This document shows, in pieces, positions 58,301 to 64,000 of a stretch of DNA of 64,000 bases. The stretch spans positions 719,053-783,052 of the forward strand of contig NW_004797325.1 of the NCBI RefSeq assembly GCF_000002075.1. The letters run 5' to 3'. The translations under genes were made by a program, and so were the position numbers. The stretch's first letter is position 1. Every line of letters starts with the position of its first letter. Origin of the DNA: Aplysia californica (Eukaryota; Mollusca; Gastropoda; Aplysiida; Aplysiidae). The notes below the pieces were generated by a model. That model had not been told where the DNA came from. It made no database searches and saw only the letters and a program-made list of their open reading frames with translations.

Positions 58301-61300
58301 GTAAGGTTGTTTTAGATGCAGGGCCCTTTATTTGCAATCCATCTCTGATACAACTGAGCCTGGTGGGTGGAAAGACTTGAAAATTCCCATAACAGTGGAT
58401 GTTGAAGAATTCCCCCTTTTGAGATTTCAACCGGGGCCATCTTCACCATAACCGAAAAGGATGCGAACTGAGTTAACAGCGTCGCCACTTTAGAGTGTAT
58501 AAATGTGAACTATATCGTGTGACGATGTGGTGCAAAGGTGAAAACAGTTGTTCATCAAAATATGAAATACAATATAGCACAGATAGCTCGAAGTCGTGGG
58601 GACCAGCCTCGGTAGTTCAAGGGATCCGTAGTTTGAGGGATACGTGAACAGTGTTATTATATGGCATAGGCTGTGTCAGAGAATCAAGGGGGGCTCTCGT
58701 GGCCTAGAGGTTAAGGTGTTCGCCTCTCATTCAAAGGTCCCGGGTTCGAATCCAGGTAGTGACCGAAAAATTTTCTTCTCGAAAATTGTCTCCTTTCACC
58801 TCCTTTCCTGCTCTCTAGCAATGTTCTGTTGTCTGCTTTCATTTCCACTTTCTGCCCACACCCCCTCACCTCCTTTGCCCCCTCCTCTGGGCTCCTGACT
58901 CTTTCTGCAGCCTTTCTACTGCTACTCCTTGGCTCCTCCTTACTGCTGTCTTTCTGCCACACCCCTGATCTTCTGGTAGGAAAGATCTACACCTAGCCTT
59001 CTCGGACAAGGGCGAAAAATCTCGGAGGGCCCGTGTGCAAGTTGCGCACATTAAAGATCCCTCTGTGGTCTAAAATCGATAAGAGTAGGCTTCGGCCGCC
59101 ACCTGGGCAAAATTCAAAATATTCTACCAACTGAAAATATGAGGTGTGTCCCGCGCGCTCATATGACCTTATGCAGTTGCGAGTGCCGTAAAACACTCTA
59201 CAAAAACAAACAAACAAAGAGAATCAAGGGAAGCAACAAAGATTGCTACTTTAGGGGCAAAACAATAAATCGTGTGCTGCACAACCCTTCCTCTCGTCCG
59301 CTCCACAAAAGCAGGCTAGGCTCCTGTGTCAAGCAGCATGCTAAAAATAGCACAGCTAGGTGCTTCTCTTGAGGGGGAAGTTGGTATTTTACTGACCTTG
59401 CCTTTTTCTTTTTTTTTTTTTTTTTTTCTTCTTTTTTTTTCCCCTCAAGTGCACCTCAAAGGACATTGACTTCAGACCTCTACGGCAGCATAATTAGTTC
59501 AAGTATTCTGTGTTTAGATTCGAGCTTCACGTGATTTTCTAACAGAGATAAAGAAGGAGAAGAAAAAACGGGACTGCAGGCACAGTTTGACGGATGCGGG
59601 ATTTCGATTCTTCTGTGTTCGACCTATCCGTGTTATTATACTGTAGAAGAAAGCAACATTTTTCTGCCTGTGGGGCAATTTTTATAGAACTTTTTTTTTA
59701 AGCTCGGCACTTTTTATGTCCACTTAAATACACATTTCTGTGTGGATTTAAATTTAACATAAAAACATATATCAAAGGCACAAAAAATCAAAATTTACAG
59801 TTTCCAAGCATGCTCAAGCTTTGGAAGTCTCCAGACTTTGGCAGCCATTATCTGACATATTTGATCTCTGACACCTCCTTCAATCGCAAATATATCTCGA
59901 CTTTCGTTAAAAAACAATGGGTAATTTTTCATCAAACTCAAGACAAATGAATTGGCTTTAAGATTGCAATAATTATGCCCAAAAATTTAGGAGCGCCTGA
60001 TTCCAGTGTCATTGCACATTTCATATCTAGCTGATCTCTCTGTTGGCTGTGGAATGAGGGACTTGTGTCTATCCTTGATAAAAATGTCTGCTTGTATTTT
60101 AGACATACAGCATAACACAAATAGGTTGAAGTCGAACACAGAAGACTCGAAATCGCACATCCGTCGCACTGTGCATGGGGTCCCGTTTTTTTTTTTCCTC
60201 TTTTATCTTTGTAAGATATCCCTCGATCTATCGAGGCCAGTCCCGGCGAATTCGAGCTATCCGTGTTATACAGTATAAGATTTTGCCAGCCCAAGTTTGT
60301 TTAGTGTAAGTGTAAGTCTTTTCTTGATCTGAACAAAATCCCCATCCCCTGACCAAATTATCTTGAGTGTTTCTTGACTTTATCATACAATAATGGAAAT
60401 TAACACACTGTGCTAAAATATTTTTTAAGCCTTATTTTGATACTTGTGTCATATTATTATTAATGTGCAAGTCTTTGCCTACTTCAAATTCTTTTATAAA
60501 TGCTACTTCATACTCAACTTTACCTCCGAACCTAGAGAAAAAAAAGAATTCATTTTCTCACACCTGCATAGTGTTTCAATACTCAGGAGTGAAAGGTCAG
60601 CTTGCATCATCATCATTAAAAATATATTCACTTCCTCTTGGTTAGATAAATTACATTCATTTGTGGATTCTTAGGAGAAGTTTATGTCATTAAAAAATAT
60701 TTCTCTTGTTTTGAGCTTTTTGTCTCCTCTTTTTTGCTGTTGTATGTTCCTACACAGGATAGGCCTATTTCTGGCATAGATCTAATTGGATTGGAGTTTT
60801 CTCTCTATTGTTGTGCTTTATATTAGAGCCTGGGGTTTGAAACTTGAAACAGACTGTTTTTATTGGTGTGCTCAGAACATGGCCTCCCAATCTTTCTATT
60901 CTTATACTTACACCTGTTTTCTTTGAAGTGTCATGTTAGAACAAAGTCAAACAGTTTAGAGCACCCATAACAAATTGGCTCAACACATAAATTTTTGTTG
61001 TTATATATCCATATTTTAAATACAAAGACACATAGATCTATATATAATGACAAATTTTGGAAACGAAAATCCGTTTACTGTGTGCATGTTTCGCTTTATT
61101 ACATGAACATGTTCACTATGTGCTTGTTAGACTGTAGTTATGCACTTGACTGACCTTCAGAAAGTGGATGTTCAACGTCTTGTCAGCTATTTATGTATTT
61201 TTTTGGCCCGATGCCTTTGTGAGGAGGGGGGGGGATCAAGTTGTGTACTCCACCTTCATGATTACCTATTGGCTAGCAGCATTGTGTGTAAAAAAATTTA

Positions 61301-61543
61301 GAAATACAACAAAAATGGAGAAGAGACAATATATGACTCGGTTCGTGTTACCGGGCTTCCGCTCAAGGTTTTTCTTATTTTGCCATCTCAAAGATTTGGA
61401 TGTTTTCTTTCTCTATTGTCTACCAGGCCAAAAAGTTTGTGGAATCAGTTCCCCAAGTTGTCAGGGCTGACATTCCCAAGGAGGAAGCAGAGAAGTTGAA
61501 AGAGGCCCTCACAGCAGTTGGAGCTGAAGTAGAAATTGAATAA
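51507..61543 (+). CDS. MRPL12: Mitochondrial ribosomal protein bL12m (MRPL12)
   Basis: The mitochondrial L7/L12 stalk protein, which recruits translation factors in the matrix. Secure exons are 52032-52236, 53015-53080, 54540-54677 and 61427-61543, all in phase. They encode [14 protein letters not shown] and [14 protein letters not shown] (dimerisation domain), a Met/Ala hinge, an acidic [12 protein letters not shown] linker, [20 protein letters not shown], and [11 protein letters not shown] to GAEVEIE (factor-binding domain). All follow human MRPL12 closely. The 52032 exon starts inside a presequence-like region ([13 protein letters not shown]) and needs an upstream exon ending with two bases of a codon. 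51507-51553 ([15 protein letters not shown] plus two bases) fits phase and length, giving about 190 residues against 198 in human, but its donor (GTGTTC) is weak. The 52237 donor (GTTATT) is also weak. The last intron is 6.7 kb. Confidence 0.9.
51554..52031 (+). other. Putative MRPL12 intron 1
   Basis: AT-rich, with no repeats recognised, ending in a normal acceptor (ttttttaaaattacag). It is an intron only if the tentative exon 1 is right. Confidence 0.35.
52459..52616. mobile_element. W1: short TA-flanked MITE
   Basis: CAGTTTAACACGGATTAGTC at the left pairs with tagcttgaattcgt-type sequence, and the right end is ctatctgtgttatactg followed by TA. The interior has gaacacagaagactcgaaat. It is related to W2 (60120-60274), W3 (59480-59644, inverted) and W4 (58563-58650). 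Confidence 0.7.
53194..54194. mobile_element. P: TIR element with 6-bp target duplication
   Basis: The ends CAGACCTGCCACTC and GAGTGGCAGGTCTG are perfect inverted repeats of 14 bp, flanked by TAATTG on both sides. Just inside, the phrase tcccgatttttt is repeated in direct orientation at both ends (53225, 53288, 54117, 54137). Element Q lies inside. There is no transposase frame. It is in MRPL12, between exons 53015-53080 and 54540-54677. Confidence 0.8.
53550..53777. mobile_element. Q: short TIR element inside P
   Basis: The arms aactgcgcgttcacatcaaa...cgagcgacagtc and gactgtcgctcatctgagtg...gaacgtgcagtt pair over about 40 bp, with a few mismatches. It is about 228 bp, a typical MITE. Confidence 0.7.
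55250..55340. repeat. (CT)n microsatellite in the last MRPL12 intron
   Basis: About 90 bp of CT repeats. Arg-Glu and Ser-Leu frames here are artefacts. Confidence 0.95.
55876..56700. mobile_element. C2: complete pogo-like TIR element
   Basis: It begins CAGGGGAACTCGGATTCAAC and ends ttaaatccgagttccactg, with TA on both sides. It gives the uninterrupted form of C1. A3 starts three bases after its end. Confidence 0.82.
56704..57732 (-). mobile_element. A3: family A element, complete, inserted at the edge of C2
   Basis: CATAGCTACCACTTT and its inverted partner GTGGCAGCTATG form the ends. TGTAC flanks both sides (56699-56703 and 57733-57737), and the left copy overlaps the C2 terminus. It aligns with A1 in inverse orientation, including the central TCTAGATC tract (57155-57235). 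Confidence 0.82.
57738..58560. other. MRPL12 intron with a GC-rich fold-back
   Basis: 57900-57975 (agcagggcgttgcccctgca) resembles the GC-rich repeat near 11210-11275. Otherwise no feature was recognised. Confidence 0.4.
58563..58650. mobile_element. W4: diverged W fragment
   Basis: cacagatagctcgaagtcgt, then ggaccagcctcg, resembles the W family in part. No inverted end was found on the right. Confidence 0.4.
58691..59212 (+). mobile_element. tRNA-derived SINE (copy H4), full length
   Basis: The Pol III A box TGGCCTAGAGG (58700-58710) and B box GGTTCGAATCC (58743-58753) match consensus and sit at tRNA spacing. A pyrimidine-rich body follows, then gcgctcatatgaccttatgc, the cagttgcgagtgccgtaaaa tail and an A/CAAA run. 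The tail is shared with copies at 9311 and 27888, so it probably comes from a partner LINE. Confidence 0.88.
59480..59644. mobile_element. W3: W element, inverted copy
   Basis: It ends atttcgattcttctgtgttcg...tgttattatactg, the complement of the W1 start, with TA following. The interior carries the agagataaagaaggagaag phrase in complement to W1. Confidence 0.6.
60120..60274. mobile_element. W2: W element
   Basis: aggttgaagtcgaacacaga through to attcgagctatccgtgttat, then acagta. It aligns with W1 over its length. Confidence 0.65.
60279..61426. other. MRPL12 intron, distal part
   Basis: No mobile-element ends or extra exons were recognised. It ends in the acceptor tctattgtctaccag before the last coding exon. 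Confidence 0.5.
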
Positions 61544-61659
61544 ACTTTACTTGTGATATGTTTTTAAAAGTTATTTTAGTCATTTGTCTGTTTTTTTGTT
61601 TATGTTCATCATTACGAATTATATGCATTTCATAGACTACCAGAATGAATGAGCCCAAC

Positions 61660-61665
61660 AATAAA
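61660..61665 (+). terminator. MRPL12 polyadenylation signal
   Basis: AATAAA lies 117 bp after the stop codon at 61541-61543. It is the first canonical signal in the 3' region. Confidence 0.65.
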
Positions 61666-61865
61666 AAGGCTTTCCATTTCCCACATATGAGGATTTTCTT
61701 TCTTTTGTACAATGTTGTTTTTAGACGACAAGAAAAGACTGGTGGATTACTTGTTGTGATTAAATGTGTTAAAAGTAGACAATACCATAATATGATTAGG
61801 TCATGCAATAACTTACAGAAAAAAACATGTATTTATTTTAATGCTTTCATTTTCATATTAGTGGA

Positions 61866-62050
61866 ATCTGCGGTGTAGTGGTGAGTATTAGTAGATATAT
61901 TTCTTTCGCAAGCAGAAGACACAAGTTTGATTCTCTCCTGGGTAGAATGTTTTTCAGCCCAGATTGGCACCAACAAGCAGAGTTGATGAAGCTTGTCTCC
62001 TAAATGATCTGAATTTTGTCAATGGGGGGCGTAAAAACAGCCAGTTTTGT
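61866..62050 (+). mobile_element. tRNA-derived SINE of a second family
   Basis: The head tgcggtgtagtggtgagtat (A-box region) and agtttgattctctcc (B-box-like) sit at tRNA spacing. The 3' tail caatggggggcgtaaaaaca recurs near 63940 (gatggggccgtaaaaacagc). The boxes are degenerate. Confidence 0.6.
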
Positions 62051-62404
62051 TCACATTCTTCACTAACAATGATGGCCCATTTGTTGAACTTCCTGTGCAC
62101 TCAGTAACTTCCTGGTGTTCATATATATTCTTTTACATGTCGTGGACATAAAAGTGAATTTGACTGTTGATGCAAGCTCGGACACATTTTTCCTTCTCAT
62201 GATTGAAAACAAGACTACAGTTAAATAGATAAGTGATCTATTTTTTATCATAGCCAAGCATAACCCTGAAGAAATCTTGTGGGATAAACAAGTGGCCATG
62301 GAGTTAATAAACAGTAAACAGGGAGTGGTTAATTAAAGAAGAAATGTTGTTATATAAGCTTGTTCACTTTTGTCTGTCTGCGTTTAAAAAGTTCTACTAG
62401 CTCA

Positions 62405-62430
62405 TACTCATATATATATATATATATATG
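62405..62430. repeat. (TA)n microsatellite
   Basis: A short run of alternating TA. Confidence 0.9.
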
Positions 62431-63595
62431 TGAATTTGCCAACATGCGCATAACTTTGTACAGATATGGCATGCCTGTAGGTTAGCAACCGAACAAAAGT
62501 TTTTAAAAAATCAATCTTCCACTTCCAGAAATAAGTTTCTTTATCAAATTATGCTTATAATAGTGCAATAAATTATTGCAGTAACACAGCCTACAAATTA
62601 CTCATTTTGAGACAGCGACACCGCACTGCCCCACATTTCAGTTTCAGTGTAAGTAAGTGCATAGGGTTTTTTTTCTCCTCTCAAGACCGCCTAGATGCCT
62701 CGTCTTCACTTGTATCTAAAAAAAATACTCATCCCTATGTTGGACCTTGTTCCATAGAGGTATTCGCCATAAAGTGTAGAGTTGACAAAAATAGGGCACC
62801 TTTTTGCTATGTTTTAGTGTTTGTGTTGTAAATCCCTGTTATTTTTTCGACCCACTTAGACTAGCATCAAAGAAATTGTCGGACCCTTAGTTTCCTGTGG
62901 CCTTCATCAGTGGCCTTTTAGTTTTACTCTTTAGAGTCTGTTGGTCAAACGACTTTTAGAATTACACTTACAAGCAAAGACCCAAGAAGATTAAACAGAG
63001 CGATTTGTTTTTATCTCTTTTGAACTGTCTGCAGACAGAAGTAAACAAACTATAGCCATGCAGAGGGTTGACTGAAGGACTTGATGAATTCTGTATGGTG
63101 CTATCTCGGTAGTGAGATGTTGAAGGTTTGATTCAAGAGACATCTGTTTGACGACAGATTTTATTACGCTGTGTTGTAAGTATTAGTTTTTTTTAGTTAA
63201 CAGCTTTATTGCAACACAATTATTAGGCCCTATAAGTGCCGGTGATTAAACTCTTATAAAGAGGTGTTACTGGACAGAAACAGAAAAGGAGGAGAGACAA
63301 GTACGATAATGTAGATGTTAAACAGGAAAGAAAGAGCAAACCACACCAGAGCACCTGCCGACCATCCAATAACACTTTCACTTTCATGCTTGTGTCCATG
63401 ATGTGCTCTACTCTGCTTCAGGAAGGAAGACTCGTGACTGATTGATATGTTTGTCGTTTTGTGTTGACCTGTTACTCGGAGAGTCGAGTGTCCTGTCAGT
63501 GATGAATTTATGACTACATGTACAAGAATTTGATCAAGTAATTTTTATAACTTTTGTGTATGTGAGGCAACAGTAGGGACTACAGTGAATAAACT
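62431..63595. other. Gene-free stretch
   Basis: No exon was seen. A family U fragment in inverse orientation (gagcaaaccacaccagagca) lies near 63336-63355. Confidence 0.45.
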
Positions 63596-63599
63596 CACT

Positions 63600-63985
63600 G
63601 GTGTGTTGTAGCGGTTAAGTGCTTTACTGTTGCACGCAGATCCTAGTGGAGAGAACATTTTTATCGAGAATTCCGATCTTTCTGCTGGAATGTTGTACTG
63701 TATACTGTATCCCTCTCAGTACTCCCAGCCCAGGCTGGCCCTGACAGGCAGGGTCGGAAGCCCACCTTCTTCTTCTTCTTCCAGCTGCAGGCTGACAGGT
63801 AGAATCTATATAAGTAGGCTATAAGGAGGTAACTTCGAATGGCTCCAGAGTACATCCGGGCCCAGTCTCGCATTATTCTCCTTAAGTGGGCCTCGATGTG
63901 CATCCTGGAAGCCCACCTCCTAAATTATCTTTATTGCGTCGATGGGGCCGTAAAAACAGCTACATGCATTTTTGAAAAAAAAAGA
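63600..63985 (+). mobile_element. SINE pieces at the right edge
   Basis: gtgttgtagcggttaagtgc (A-box-like) starts a degenerate tRNA head at about 63603. From 63843, tccagagtacatccgggccc recurs near 54358, and the unit ends with the ggggccgtaaaaacagctac tail and an A run. They may be two SINE copies joined. Confidence 0.5.
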
Positions 63986-64000
63986 CCAGGGAGTCTCCTG

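Noticed and set aside
58691-58770. Possible true tRNA gene
   Set aside because: Good A and B boxes, but no complete acceptor-stem pairing, and the sequence continues into a SINE body and tail repeated elsewhere.
63047-63140. Another tRNA-like SINE head
   Set aside because: Only a weak B-box-like motif (ggtttgattcaag), with no A box at the right distance.

Overview
The window is animal nuclear DNA, most likely from a spiralian and probably a mollusc (inference). It has intron-rich housekeeping genes with canonical splice sites, tRNA-derived SINEs, an RTE/BovB-like LINE, a DIRS element and many short inverted-repeat DNA elements. I found no tRNA, rRNA, CRISPR or bacterial features. Four host genes can be read. 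MICU1 lies on the minus strand at 2032-7677; four 5'-proximal coding exons are present and the rest runs off the left edge. PCNA is complete on the plus strand at 15531-25692, with 6 exons and 262 codons. TMA16 is complete on the minus strand in 2 exons, 43114-42926 and 32955-32563, split by a 10 kb intron. MRPL12 is on the plus strand, with four secure exons from 52032 to 61543 and a tentative first exon at 51507-51553.

The genes are ordinary and unrelated in function: mitochondrial calcium gating, DNA replication, ribosome biogenesis and mitochondrial translation. The remaining ~95% is introns and intergenic DNA built largely from mobile elements, many datable by nesting. I name families by letter: A (about 1.07 kb, 5-bp target duplications), B (about 0.75 kb, ends packed with palindromes), C, D, E and W (TA-flanked pogo/Tc1-like), F, I and J (TTAA-flanked, piggyBac-like), K (short fold-back), L (9-bp duplication, Mutator-like), M (8-bp duplication, hAT-like), N, O, P and S (6-bp duplications), Q, R and T, plus SINEs and dispersed TCTAGATC microsatellites.

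Region by region: 1-7.7 kb holds MICU1 with C1/F1 and S in its introns. 7.7-15.2 kb is gene-free, with A1, E and a decayed piggyBac-like remnant. 15.2-25.8 kb holds the PCNA promoter (E2F and ETS-like motifs) and gene; its first intron is a pile of B, L, K, J and F. 25.8-32.5 kb is gene-free, with a SINE, two D elements and O1/N. 32.5-43.1 kb is TMA16; its only coding intron holds a three-deep nest in which a near-whole DIRS retroelement sits in a B element that sits in an A element. 43.1-51.4 kb is gene-free, with a hAT-like M inside another B, long CT tracts and an RTE-type LINE interrupted by a TTAA element. 51.5-61.7 kb is MRPL12, with P/Q, C2/A3, a SINE and W elements in its introns. 61.7-64 kb is gene-free, with SINE pieces.

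I found no convincing new enzymatic or defence system. The most unusual signals are the nested insertion series, the palindrome-armed B family, the piggyBac-like element J with tandem palindromes, and several non-autonomous families whose target-site duplications (5 and 6 bp) do not fit the commonest superfamilies.
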